Shown here: piece by piece, positions 1 through 8,067 of the stretch
Layout: the number at the start of each line of letters is the position of its first letter
How positions within the stretch are numbered: the stretch's first letter is position 1
Assembly: GCA_964466455.1 (NCBI GenBank)
Contig: CAYXNL010000023.1
Span: 1 to 32,820 of the forward strand
Direction: 5' to 3'
DNA from: S010-25 sp964466455
Lineage (GTDB): Bacteria; Pseudomonadota; Gammaproteobacteria; SZUA-229
DNA: 32,820 nucleotides
The notes under the pieces: generated by a model
Databases searched by the model: none
What the model saw: only the letters and a program-made list of their open reading frames with translations
What the model was told of the DNA's origin: nothing
Position numbers and translations under genes: made by a program

Positions 1-422
1 TTCATGCCCTCATGGGTAAAGGTTTCTCCCTCCGGTTTGATCGCAGAAGGGGCGACCGGTGTCTGTCCATCGGGTAATAAATCAGGGTGTGAAATTCGCC
101 CGCAGAACCATAATTGCAGAAAAATATGACCGCCTTCCTTATGTACGGCATTGGTAATGTTTTTCCAGCCGCTTACCTGGGCATCATTATATATTCCGGG
201 TGTCGCCGGATACCCAACCCCTTCGGCTGAAACCTGGGAGCCCTCGGTGACAATCAGCCCGGCTGTTGCCCGTTGTCGGTAATATTCAATATTTATCTCC
301 TGTGGTACATTACCTTCACCAGCGCGGTTACGAGTCATTGGCGCCATTACCATACGGTTGGCTAGTTTTAGATTGCCGATTGATATGGTTGAAAACAGAT
401 GCTTTTCACTTATCTCACTCAT
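1..422 (-). CDS. Old Yellow Enzyme family NADH:flavin oxidoreductase, N-terminal 140 residues (3' end off the window)
   Basis: The minus-strand reading frame opens with ATG at 422 after a good ribosome binding site (GGAGAA) and stays open to the window edge. The translation begins MSEISEKHLFSTISIGNLKL and contains ANRMVMAPMTRNRAGEG, EYYRQRATAGLIVTEG, GYPATPGIYND, QLW and PVAPSAI. These are the standard N-terminal landmarks of the FMN-binding TIM barrel of the NemA/XenA/OYE family. The family uses NAD(P)H to reduce activated alkenes, maleimides and nitro compounds in the cytoplasm. The usual WHxGRISH motif reads WFCGRISH here, so the His is replaced by Phe and a Cys follows. That may change substrate binding. 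The C-terminal half with the catalytic His/Asn pair and the Tyr is not visible, so I give no symbol. It is divergent from dsbB across about 270 bases. Confidence 0.9.
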   Translation of the reverse strand, partial: MSEISEKHLFSTISIGNLKLANRMVMAPMTRNRAGEGNVPQEINIEYYRQRATAGLIVTEGSQVSAEGVGYPATPGIYNDAQVSGWKNITNAVHKEGGHIFLQLWFCGRISHPDLLPDGQTPVAPSAIKPEGETFTHEGM

Positions 423-690
423 GCTATTTCTCCAGTGGTAAAGGCTGGCTGTGCCTGACTACGTTACAGATGGTTATTGAAAGTAATACAACTGTCTTAT
501 AAAATCAAGCATTATTTTCAGGTATTATCTGCTATGACCATCCGTAGTAGATAAAATTTGCCCGCAATAGCTTCTTCGAAAAAATATTTTTATTCTCTGT
601 TAGCAGCTTTGCGATAAAATCATGCGTACAATGCGATAATTCCGATGGACTTCTACTAAGGAAGCTCTAAAAATACCCGGATAGTAAATT

Positions 691-1209
691 ATGAACATAA
701 TCAAACGATTTAATATGCTTTTCCGTAGTCGCGATTACTGGCTGTTTTATATACTGGCAGGAATGGGGGCACTGGCGGTGGCTCTGTATTATCAGTATGT
801 CCTGGGAGATCTTCCCTGCATAGTGTGTATACAGGTACGACTCTGGATATCCTTGCTGGTACTGGTTGCGGTTGCAGGCATGTTCTGGCGTAAAACCACG
901 GTGCCTATTATCATTACGAACTGGTTTGTTGTATTGATTGCGGCGGGTCTATGCGACCGCTCCTATCAGTTACTGGGTACCGAGCGAGGCTTTATATTTG
1001 GTGACTGTGGATTCAGTACCGGCCTGCCGAGCTGGTTTGCGATAGATAGCTGGCTACCCTGGCTCTATCGACCGGAAACTTCCTGTGGTTATACCCCCGT
1101 GCTGGCCTTTGGTGTCACTATGGCAGAAGCGTTGACCGTATTATCCGCTGCTTTTTTTGTAGTAAGTTTTTGTGTAGCACTGGCATCCCTTTTCCAGCCG
1201 AAAGATTAA
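691..1209 (+). CDS. dsbB: Disulfide bond formation protein B (DsbB), inner-membrane quinone reductase
   Basis: DsbB reoxidises periplasmic DsbA and passes the electrons to membrane quinone. The 172-residue protein has about four hydrophobic segments (roughly 16-36, 47-65, 71-90 and 137-167). The first periplasmic Cys pair is C43-C46 in PCIVCIQVR. Its Arg (R50) sits close to where E. coli DsbB has the quinone-contacting R48. The second pair is C106 and C132, spaced 26 residues apart exactly as C104/C130 of E. coli DsbB. All four catalytic cysteines are therefore present. The length matches the family. The start has only a weak ribosome site (AAGGAAG some 25 bases upstream). pncC begins 8 bases after the stop, so the two are probably cotranscribed. 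No dsbA is in the window. Confidence 0.92.
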   Translation: MNIIKRFNMLFRSRDYWLFYILAGMGALAVALYYQYVLGDLPCIVCIQVRLWISLLVLVAVAGMFWRKTTVPIIITNWFVVLIAAGLCDRSYQLLGTERGFIFGDCGFSTGLPSWFAIDSWLPWLYRPETSCGYTPVLAFGVTMAEALTVLSAAFFVVSFCVALASLFQPKD

Positions 1210-1217
1210 AACGGAAT

Positions 1218-1724
1218 ATGAATATAGTTACTGAAGAAACACTGCACATACTGGCAGGCAGGCTTGGTGAGTGCATGAAAGCCCGGAAGATGACGTTGGC
1301 AGCAGCGGAATCCTGCAGTGGTGGCTGGCTGGCAAAGATTATTACTGATCTGCCCGGCAGTTCCGTCTGGTTTGAAGGCTCGGTAGTTAGTTATAGTAAT
1401 GCGATGAAGCAGCAGGTACTGGGTGTGTCTGCGTCCACCCTGAATGAGTTCGGTGCGGTCAGTGGCGAAACCGTACTGGAAATGTGTGATGGCCTGCTTG
1501 AAAATACACCGGCGGATGTGGTGGTGAGTATCAGTGGTATTGCCGGGCCGGACGGGGGTAGTGAGGACAAACCGGTGGGGCTGGTGTGGCTATGCCGGGG
1601 GCGACGTGGCAAAAGCACACAGGCGTTTACCTTCAATTTTTCCGGTGATCGTGAAGCGGTGCGGTTGCAAACACTGGATAAGGTCTTGAATGAATTGCTG
1701 GATTTATTGTGCTGCTCATACTAA
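1218..1724 (+). CDS. pncC: Nicotinamide-nucleotide amidohydrolase (CinA C-terminal domain protein)
   Basis: PncC deamidates nicotinamide mononucleotide to nicotinate mononucleotide in pyridine nucleotide salvage. The stand-alone CinA C-terminal domain has the motifs AAESCSGGWLAKIITDLPGSS, GSVVSYSNAMKQQVLGV, GAVSGETV, VSISGIAGPDGGSEDKPVGLVW and DREAVRLQTL, all in family order. I start at the ATG at 1218, giving 168 residues, because the longer frame from 1170 would run into dsbB and its extra 16 residues do not look like the family. The N-terminal molybdopterin-binding half of full CinA is absent, as in the usual gammaproteobacterial single-domain form. In many gammaproteobacteria this gene precedes recA, but here it is followed by a repeat element and the convergent hflD. 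Confidence 0.93.
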   Translation: MNIVTEETLHILAGRLGECMKARKMTLAAAESCSGGWLAKIITDLPGSSVWFEGSVVSYSNAMKQQVLGVSASTLNEFGAVSGETVLEMCDGLLENTPADVVVSISGIAGPDGGSEDKPVGLVWLCRGRRGKSTQAFTFNFSGDREAVRLQTLDKVLNELLDLLCCSY

Positions 1725-1842
1725 CAGGATGGATTTATTATTCAAGACCGTCAGCCGCATGGATGCAGGTGTCGAGCTTACATGGATGTATTGACAGCGT
1801 GTCCTGAACATCAGGTATCCCTTTTATCCATTTCAGTAATAA
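1719..1842 (+). repeat. Interspersed repeat copy A, with the 55-base core
   Basis: The element opens with TACTAACAGGATGGAT and closes with GGTATCCCTTTTATCCATTT followed by CAGTAAT. A core at 1749-1803 (CGTCAGCCGCA...CAGCGTGTC) is identical to the core of the copy at 19730-19784 at 53 of 55 positions. The core can form small hairpins: a CCGCA/TGCAG-type stem, TACAT/ATGTA, and GACA/TGTC. The element fills the gap between the convergent pncC and hflD genes and supplies the TAA stop of pncC, so it may also act as a bidirectional terminator. No ORF or transposase is present. Confidence 0.85.
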
Positions 1843-1869
1843 GTTGTTCATAAAACAGGGTAGGGACGT

Positions 1870-2493
1870 TTACAACCGGGTAATCATTTTTTCGCACTGT
1901 TGCAGGTAGATGTTACGTTTGAATAAAAGCTGCCAGCGCGAACCGCCGCACTGGCGCCATAAAACGGCTGAACGGATACCGGCAAGTAGCAGGGATCGGA
2001 CTTTAGCTGCATTATGCCCATCATTGAGATAAGGGCGTTCACCACTAACAATAATTTTTGGACTCAGGGTGCTGATGGTATTTTTATATAGCTCGCCAAG
2101 TTTGGCAAAAATAGTATCGTGGCTGAGGCTGAAAAAATTCAGTTCTGACTCAATATTTTTTAAGCCTTCAGTAAGCTGTGTCAGCATTTTTTTATTACGT
2201 AAAAGTTTTTTTTCCAGCACCATCAGAGAAATAACGTATTTGGTTATTTCCATTTCTTCTACACGGCGATCACCGCAGAGTTGTTGTTGCAAAATACGTA
2301 GCCCATGATTTACCCCGGCAAGATTACCATACACTTCCTCTACGTTAGCAGCGTCAAAACGGAACAGGCTTTCGATACTGGATTCTATATGGGCGCTATT
2401 TGCCATACCTTTGTTTGCGATCTGTCTAACCAGAGATGCTGCCTGAAAAATACCGGCAAGTGCCAGTGTCTGATCGTCTATTGAATGTATCAT
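1870..2493 (-). CDS. hflD: HflD, lysogenization regulator homolog
   Basis: The 207-residue product matches HflD along its length: IHSIDDQTLALAGIFQAASLV at the N-terminus, RFDAANVEEVYGN, GLRILQQQL, YVISLMVLEKKL, and a C-terminal half ending in GIRSAVLWRQCGGSRWQLLF. HflD is a helical, membrane-associated protein. In E. coli it binds phage lambda CII and affects lysogenization; its native role is unclear. The ATG overlaps the stop of mnmA by four bases (ATGA type), so translation is probably coupled. In many gammaproteobacteria purB follows hflD; here the repeat element and the convergent pncC occupy that place. Confidence 0.94.
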   Translation of the reverse strand: MIHSIDDQTLALAGIFQAASLVRQIANKGMANSAHIESSIESLFRFDAANVEEVYGNLAGVNHGLRILQQQLCGDRRVEEMEITKYVISLMVLEKKLLRNKKMLTQLTEGLKNIESELNFFSLSHDTIFAKLGELYKNTISTLSPKIIVSGERPYLNDGHNAAKVRSLLLAGIRSAVLWRQCGGSRWQLLFKRNIYLQQCEKMITRL

Positions 2494-3608
2494 ATTGCTG
2501 TTTTTTTAGCGGTTGCTTCATGTTCGTACATGGTTTCTATAATGCCACCACCAAGGCAGATTTCTCCCTGATAAAAGACGACTGACTGGCCTGGGGTAAT
2601 GGCACGCTGTGGCTGATCAAAATCCACCCGGATACGATCATCTGCCAGTGCGCTAATATGGCAATGCTGATCGCTCTGGCGGTAGCGGATTTTTGCTGTT
2701 ATTGCGGTGTTATCCGGTAGTTTTTTTGCTACCCAGTGCAGTTGCTTACTTTCCAGAGTGTTATAAAACAAATGGGGATGATTGTGCCCCTGTGCAACCA
2801 CAAGGCGGTTATTAATCAGATCTTTTTCTACCACATACCACGGTTCTTCATCCGAGTCTTTGATACCGCCAATGCCAAGGCCTTTACGTTGCCCCAGGGT
2901 GTAATACATTAAACCGTTATGGGTGCCGAGGTTTTCGCCTTCAATGGTCTGGATAATACCCGGTTTCGCGGGCAGGAATTTTTCCAGGAAAGTGGCAAAA
3001 CGCCGTTCACCGATAAAACAGATACCGGTACTGTCTTTTTTGTCACAGGTAACCAGATGATTATCTTTTGCCAGTTGGCGAATTTCATCCTTATTGTACT
3101 CTCCGATGGGGAACAGGCTATGACTGAGTTGATACTGGTTGAGCGTGTATAAAAAATAACTCTGATCCTTGTTATCATCCAGCCCGCGTAGTAGTTGCAG
3201 GGTGTGGCCCTGCTGCCGGATACGGGCGTAGTGACCGGTGGCAATTTTATCCGCGCCCAGGGTTTGTGCATGTTCCAGAAAGGCGCGGAACTTGATTTCC
3301 TTATTACATAAAACATCTGGATTCGGCGTGCGTCCGGCGGCATATTCATCAAGAAAATGCTGAAACACCCGATCCCAGTATTCACTGGAAAAATTGACCG
3401 TATGCAGGACAATACCCAGAGTCTCGCAGACGGAACGAGCATCTTTTATATCTTCTGCGGCGGCGCAGTATTGTTCTTCATCATCTTCTTCCCAGTTTTT
3501 CATAAACAGGGCCTCAACATGATAATTCTGTTGTAATAACAATAATGCGGCAACCGAGGAATCGACACCACCGGACATACCGATAATAATTTTTTGTTTA
3601 TTACTCAT
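2490..3608 (-). CDS. mnmA: tRNA-specific 2-thiouridylase MnmA
   Basis: MnmA adenylates and thiolates U34 of tRNA Lys, Glu and Gln, taking sulfur from the Tus relay. The 372-residue protein has the PP-loop SGGVDSS at residues 12-18. The two catalytic cysteines are C101 (LCNKEIKF) and C197 (STGICFIGER). ATGHYAR and KDQSYFLY, which contact tRNA and ATP, are also present. The C-terminal beta-barrel includes YTLGQRKGLGIGG and PGQSVVFYQGEICLGGGII. The length is normal. It is the first gene of the mnmA-hflD pair. About 28 bases separate its start from the end of the DUF2062 gene on the same strand, so the three may be one transcript. Confidence 0.97.
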   Translation of the reverse strand: MSNKQKIIIGMSGGVDSSVAALLLLQQNYHVEALFMKNWEEDDEEQYCAAAEDIKDARSVCETLGIVLHTVNFSSEYWDRVFQHFLDEYAAGRTPNPDVLCNKEIKFRAFLEHAQTLGADKIATGHYARIRQQGHTLQLLRGLDDNKDQSYFLYTLNQYQLSHSLFPIGEYNKDEIRQLAKDNHLVTCDKKDSTGICFIGERRFATFLEKFLPAKPGIIQTIEGENLGTHNGLMYYTLGQRKGLGIGGIKDSDEEPWYVVEKDLINNRLVVAQGHNHPHLFYNTLESKQLHWVAKKLPDNTAITAKIRYRQSDQHCHISALADDRIRVDFDQPQRAITPGQSVVFYQGEICLGGGIIETMYEHEATAKKTAI

Positions 3609-3636
3609 TATGATGCGTAATTAGATATGCCCTGAA

Positions 3637-4158
3637 TTATAACTTTTTCTGCCGTAGTTTTCTTGCGCGCTGGCGTTTATAAATAGAATAGCGCCAGAGT
3701 AACTGAATGGAAAAATAACCCGTGATACTGGAGACAATACCGACAGTGGCACAGCCGACAAGGAAGGGTTTCCAGGTTGTTTCCATACCATGTAACAACC
3801 ATCTTATGCTAGGTTCAAACTCGAATGTGGAAGGTGGTGAGCCGACGACCCAGGTGCCGACAAGGTAGGCAAAGTAAAACATAGGGGGAATGGTTAGCGG
3901 ATTGGTAATCCACACCAGCATAACAGAAATTGGTAGATTGGTGCGTAACCAGATAGCTACGGCTGCCGCCATAATCATCTGTGAGGGCAGAGGAACCCAG
4001 GCAAAAAACAGCCCGACTGCAAAGGCACCGGCAACCGAGCGGCGATTTAGATGCCACAGATTAGGCTCGTGTAGCAATTCACCAAAGATAGACAGGTTCT
4101 TATTTTGCTTGATCTTTGCATGATCAGGCATAAAACGCTGGAAAAACTTACGTGGCAT
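3637..4158 (-). CDS. DUF2062 family inner-membrane protein
   Basis: The 173-residue protein fits the DUF2062 family: a basic N-terminus (MPRKFFQRFMPDHAKI), then RRSVAGAFAVGLFFAWVPLPSQ and a second helix ending in WITNPLTIPPMFYFAYLVGT. These are the family's characteristic segments, with conserved P and N residues in the membrane. A further hydrophobic stretch (about 132-155) and a strongly basic tail (YKRQRARKLRQKKL) follow. The positive-inside pattern places both ends in the cytoplasm. No biochemical role is established for the family. It starts divergently from comEC across 155 bases, so both promoters should lie there. Confidence 0.85.
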   Translation of the reverse strand: MPRKFFQRFMPDHAKIKQNKNLSIFGELLHEPNLWHLNRRSVAGAFAVGLFFAWVPLPSQMIMAAAVAIWLRTNLPISVMLVWITNPLTIPPMFYFAYLVGTWVVGSPPSTFEFEPSIRWLLHGMETTWKPFLVGCATVGIVSSITGYFSIQLLWRYSIYKRQRARKLRQKKL

Positions 4159-4313
4159 GAGGTAAAGTGGGTGTCAATGGTAGTGGTAACAGTTAACCGA
4201 AGCGCCATTATAGCCTATTGAGCCCACCGACAATAAGCTCGGTTGCTTTTTTCCTGCATTTTTTACGGCCTTAACGATATATAGCCATAACGATAACATG
4301 GACGATAACACGG

Positions 4314-6941
4314 ATGTTTTTCTCTGCGCTGATTTTTCTTAGTGGCATTGTGCTGGTTCAACAATGGCCACAGTTACCGGATACAGAATATATTCTGCTG
4401 GGCGTGTTGCCTGTTGCAGTAATCTATATATATGTACGTATAAGCCGCGTTAATAGCCATTCTCTGCTGTATCGCCTGGTAAAAACTCTGTTTTTATTTA
4501 CCGCAGGCATGAGCTGGGCGGTCATTTATGCGCATCAGGCATTGCAGCACCGTTTACCGGAATCACTCGCCGGAAAAACGATTATGGTTCAGGGCAGGGT
4601 AGTGGGTGTACCGGAAAACAGCCGACGGGGTAAACATTTTTATCTGTCTGTGGATCATTTTGAGCTGGTTGATTCCCGAGAACCCTTTAACGATTACATG
4701 CCACGTAAAATCCGCCTGAGCTGGTATTACGGCAGAAAGCATAAAGTACAGGCCGTACACGCCGGGGAAAGCTGGCAGTTTCTGCTGCGTCTGAAGCCCC
4801 CACATGGCTTTTTTAATCCCGGTGGTTTTGATTATGAAGGCTGGCTGTTTCAGCGAGGTATTGATGCCAGAGGCTATATCCGTGCAGCCAGTGCAACAAG
4901 CCACTGGCGTAACCGGCGTCTGTCTGCTGCTCCCGTTTATTCTGTTGATGCCATGCGTGAGAAACTGAGCCGCTCGATAAGCCGTTGGCTACAATCCTCT
5001 ACCCCAGCGGCGGCATCCGCGCAGCTCTCTTCTTTGCCGGTAAAGCCAGCAGTGACCGGTATGATAACGGCGCTGGCGATAGGCGAACGCCGCTTGATTA
5101 CCCCGGCACAATGGCAGGTACTGCTGCGTACCGGTACTAATCATTTAATGGCAATTTCCGGTTTACATATTGGTCTGGCCTATCTGTTTGGTTTTGTCGC
5201 CGGTCGCTGGCTGTTTTCCCGGCTGGCTCCGGTTTCATGGTTATACCGCCTGCCAGCGCCGCATCTGGGGGTGATCAGTGGTCTGCTGGTTGCCATTGTT
5301 TATGCTCTGCTTGCCGGTTTTTCGATACCAGCCCAACGGGCGCTGGTGATGCTGGGCGGATTTGCCGCTGCTTCTTTGTTACGGCGTTATCTCTGTCCAC
5401 TGGATGCACTGGGTCTGGCGCTGTTTCTGGTTCTGCTGTGGGATCCACTGTCGGTATTGTCCCCCGGTTTCTGGTTTTCCTTTATTGCCGTGGCGGTCAT
5501 TTTTTATACTTTCAGTGAACCGCAGCCAGTGGTTTCCAGTCCGTCGACAGATATTGCTCCGGTCATTGCTCCCCGTTTTTTGTGGTTTTCACGCATCAAA
5601 CAGCGATTGATGTGCTGGGGCGGACTGCAACTGATGATTACGCTGGCTCTGTTTCCCCTGTCGTTATACCTGTTTCAGCAAGGCTCACTGATTGCGCCGC
5701 TGGCAAATCTATTAATGGTTCCCTTCGTTAGCTTTCTGGTGGTGCCGTTTGTGCTGCTGGCGTTGCTGTTTTATCCGTTTATTCCATTATTCAGCCAGTG
5801 GTTTGTCATGCTTGCTGCCAGTGCATTGCAATGGGGATGGTTATGGCTGGAGATGCTGGCAGGGTGGCCGTTTGCCTACATTAATACTGGTAATATCATG
5901 CTCTGGCAATTATTCTGCGCCGCCATGGCAATGCTTATCTGGTTTGTTCCTGCCGGTTATTTCAGTCGTATCAGTAACCGTCTGCTGAGCAGGAATATTC
6001 CTCCACAGCGGGTGTTCGCCATACGGATAATAATTGTCCTGGTGTGTCTGATACCAGCGATTGCAGCGCTTTATTTACCCACGTCTTCTGCTTTTCCGGT
6101 GGCGGGTACAATCCGCCTGAGTGTGCTGGATGTCGGTCAGGGACTGGCGACGGTGGTGCAGACACAACACCATACGCTGGTGTTCGACAGTGGCGCAAAA
6201 CTGGGTGAGAAACTCGATGCCGGACGTTCGGTAGTGGTGCCGTTTTTACGCGCCAGCGGGATACATACGATTGATACACTGGTAATCAGCCATGGCGACA
6301 ACGATCATATTGGTGGCGCCGCTTCCATTCTGGCGGCCTTTCCGGAAGCATCTGTCATTGGGCAGGATTTACAAACCCTCAATGCGAAGAATAAAATGCC
6401 CTGCTATCGCGGTCAGCAATGGTACTGGGATGGTGTGCAGTTTCGTTTTCTAAATCCGCCGGCTATCGAAGATAGTCAATCTGTTAAATGGAAGAAAATA
6501 CTGAAAAAACGCAATAACCACTCCTGTGTGCTACAGATTTCCGCTGCCGGTGGGTCGGTTCTACTTACCGGTGATATTGAAAAAGAAGTTGAAAGGCAGT
6601 TACTGAAAAACTTCTCGGGCAGATTGAAGACCGATGTGCTGGTGGTGGCGCATCACGGTAGTAAAACCTCCTCAAGTGAGGCATTTATTGATGCGCTCAG
6701 GCCAACCCTGGCTATTTTGCCCACCGGCTACCGTAACCGTTACCATCTGCCGAATAAAACCGTAGTAAATCGTTATCAACGGCGACATATCCAGCTGCTA
6801 CAGACCGGTCTGGTCGGTGCTGTCAGTCTGCTGCTGGTGCCGGGGCAGGGGATTACCCAGGTGGATGCCTATCGGCTGTCGCACCACCATTACTGGAATC
6901 GTATTTTTGATAACAAAATAAGGGCAAATCAAGTAAGATAG
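4314..6941 (+). CDS. comEC: DNA internalization-related competence protein ComEC/Rec2
   Basis: ComEC forms the inner-membrane channel through which single-stranded DNA enters during natural transformation. The 875-residue protein has N-terminal membrane helices and a DUF4131-type domain up to about residue 210. The polytopic competence domain runs from about 240 to 560 and includes MAISGLHIGLAYLFG near 279. A C-terminal metallo-beta-lactamase-like domain starts at LSVLDVGQGLATVV near 602. The metal-binding signature SHGDNDHIGG lies near 659 and AHHGSKTSSS near 779, so the nuclease-like domain looks intact. I use the ATG at 4314; the ATG at 4298 is in another frame. The length is slightly above the usual 750-850. 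Other competence genes are not in the window. Confidence 0.93.
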   Translation: MFFSALIFLSGIVLVQQWPQLPDTEYILLGVLPVAVIYIYVRISRVNSHSLLYRLVKTLFLFTAGMSWAVIYAHQALQHRLPESLAGKTIMVQGRVVGVPENSRRGKHFYLSVDHFELVDSREPFNDYMPRKIRLSWYYGRKHKVQAVHAGESWQFLLRLKPPHGFFNPGGFDYEGWLFQRGIDARGYIRAASATSHWRNRRLSAAPVYSVDAMREKLSRSISRWLQSSTPAAASAQLSSLPVKPAVTGMITALAIGERRLITPAQWQVLLRTGTNHLMAISGLHIGLAYLFGFVAGRWLFSRLAPVSWLYRLPAPHLGVISGLLVAIVYALLAGFSIPAQRALVMLGGFAAASLLRRYLCPLDALGLALFLVLLWDPLSVLSPGFWFSFIAVAVIFYTFSEPQPVVSSPSTDIAPVIAPRFLWFSRIKQRLMCWGGLQLMITLALFPLSLYLFQQGSLIAPLANLLMVPFVSFLVVPFVLLALLFYPFIPLFSQWFVMLAASALQWGWLWLEMLAGWPFAYINTGNIMLWQLFCAAMAMLIWFVPAGYFSRISNRLLSRNIPPQRVFAIRIIIVLVCLIPAIAALYLPTSSAFPVAGTIRLSVLDVGQGLATVVQTQHHTLVFDSGAKLGEKLDAGRSVVVPFLRASGIHTIDTLVISHGDNDHIGGAASILAAFPEASVIGQDLQTLNAKNKMPCYRGQQWYWDGVQFRFLNPPAIEDSQSVKWKKILKKRNNHSCVLQISAAGGSVLLTGDIEKEVERQLLKNFSGRLKTDVLVVAHHGSKTSSSEAFIDALRPTLAILPTGYRNRYHLPNKTVVNRYQRRHIQLLQTGLVGAVSLLLVPGQGITQVDAYRLSHHHYWNRIFDNKIRANQVR

Positions 6942-6976
6942 CGCCTATAGTGAGAGAAAAATTCTGAAGGTGAGAT

Positions 6977-7648
6977 GTGTTTGAACTGGTGAAATCCGGC
7001 GGCTGGCTGATGCTGCCCATTATTTTATGCTCTATTATTTCTGTTTCAATTATTGCTGAACGTTTCTGGAGTCTGCGCCGTGAAAGGGTATTGCCCCGGC
7101 ATCTGGTTGCGGTGGTGTGGAATGCGATTAAACGCGATAACCTGCCGCGTGCCGCGATTGAAGCACTGGCAAAAGAATCAGCGCTGGGTAAAGTTTTAAG
7201 TGCTGGTCTGTTACATCGTGACGAAAGCCGTGAGCGAATTAAAGAAAGTATTGAAGAACGTGGTCGTGAAGTAGTTCACGAACTGGAACATTTTCTGAAC
7301 ACACTGGGCACCATTGCCTCGATTTCCCCCCTTCTTGGTCTACTGGGTACTGTGGTTGGTATGATTAACGTTTTTAATGCCATTACGACCTATGGTGTGG
7401 GTGATCCATCCGTGCTGGCCAATGGTATTTCACAGGCAATGATTACTACCGCCGCCGGTTTATCTGTGGCAATTTTTACTCTGGTGTTCTACCGTTATTT
7501 TCGTCGCAAGGTCGATTCAATTATTGTAGTAATGGAACGTGAAGCAATCAAAATGGTGGATGTATTGCATTATAACCGACAGCACCCGAACGGTATGGCT
7601 GAAGACATGGAACAAACTGATAACACTGACGGTAAGGTTAAGTCATGA
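6977..7648 (+). CDS. exbB: ExbB/TolQ/MotA family proton-channel protein
   Basis: ExbB forms the pentameric inner-membrane stator that, with ExbD, couples proton flow to TonB-dependent transport. The 223-residue protein has a first helix at about 10-30 (LPIILCSIISVSIIAERFW). A cytoplasmic region follows, then the paired helices around residues 115-140 (IASISPLLGLLGTVVGMINVF) and 155-178 (QAMITTAAGLSVAIFTLVFY), which are family hallmarks. I choose the GTG start at 6977 because AAGGTGAG lies just upstream and the frame begins with the typical FELVKSGGWLM. The ATG two bases earlier is out of frame. The stop overlaps exbD by four bases. Placement directly before msbA-lpxK is common in gammaproteobacteria. 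Confidence 0.93.
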   Translation: MFELVKSGGWLMLPIILCSIISVSIIAERFWSLRRERVLPRHLVAVVWNAIKRDNLPRAAIEALAKESALGKVLSAGLLHRDESRERIKESIEERGREVVHELEHFLNTLGTIASISPLLGLLGTVVGMINVFNAITTYGVGDPSVLANGISQAMITTAAGLSVAIFTLVFYRYFRRKVDSIIVVMEREAIKMVDVLHYNRQHPNGMAEDMEQTDNTDGKVKS

Positions 7649-8061
7649 ATCTGCGATCACATCGTAAAGAGGATGAGCCCGAAGTTAATATGACGTCATT
7701 AATTGACGTTGTCTTTCTGCTACTTATCTTTTTTATGGTTTCCACCAGCTTTGATCGCCATGCCAGACTGAAGGTCAGTTTGCCTGAAGCCTCCGCTAAA
7801 GCTGTACTGACGCAGGGAAAACAAATCGTGCTTACCATTGATGCCAGTGGTAAATATTATATTAATGATCGTCAGGTAATTAATACCAGCCTGGCAACGC
7901 TTAAACAGGCGTTGGCAAAAATATTAAATGGTAAAAAGGATCAGACTATTGTTTTGCGTGCAGATGGCCAGAGCACACATCAGTCGGTAGTGAGGGCGAT
8001 GGATGCAGTCTCACAACTGGGGATAACCCGGCTTTCTATTGCCACAGTTGAAACCAGATAA
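7645..8061 (+). CDS. exbD: ExbD/TolR family biopolymer transport protein
   Basis: This is the partner of ExbB. A short cytoplasmic tail (EDEPEVNMTSL) leads into a single membrane helix, LIDVVFLLLIFFMVSTSF. Its Asp D21 is the position of the essential proton-carrying Asp of ExbD/TolR. A periplasmic domain of about 95 residues follows, including VLTIDASGKYYINDRQV and VVLRADGQSTHQSVVRAMD-like strands (IVLRADGQ, VRAMDAVSQLGITRLSIAT). The length of 138 is normal. The ATG overlaps the exbB stop (ATGA), suggesting coupled translation and matched stoichiometry. msbA begins 6 bases later, so the stator pair and the lipid A exporter are in one operon. The TonB-like partner is not visible here. Confidence 0.94.
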   Translation: MNLRSHRKEDEPEVNMTSLIDVVFLLLIFFMVSTSFDRHARLKVSLPEASAKAVLTQGKQIVLTIDASGKYYINDRQVINTSLATLKQALAKILNGKKDQTIVLRADGQSTHQSVVRAMDAVSQLGITRLSIATVETR

Positions 8062-8067
8062 TTCACT

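Noticed and set aside
266..502. Open frame on the plus strand encoding 78 residues
   Set aside because: It is antisense to the start of the Old Yellow Enzyme gene, whose motifs and ribosome site are clear, and its translation resembles no protein.
1170..1217. Extended N-terminus of PncC from the ATG at 1170
   Set aside because: It would overlap dsbB by 40 bases and adds residues unlike the family; the ATG at 1218 fits the gap after dsbB.
2909..3442. 177-codon frame on the same strand as mnmA but in another reading frame
   Set aside because: It is a shadow of mnmA, which carries all catalytic motifs in its own frame.
4563..4904. 113-codon frame antisense to comEC
   Set aside because: It lies wholly within comEC, has no recognisable motif, and comEC is intact on the other strand.
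6975..6977. ATG as the start of exbB
   Set aside because: It is out of frame with the ExbB reading frame; the GTG at 6977 is in frame and has a ribosome site.
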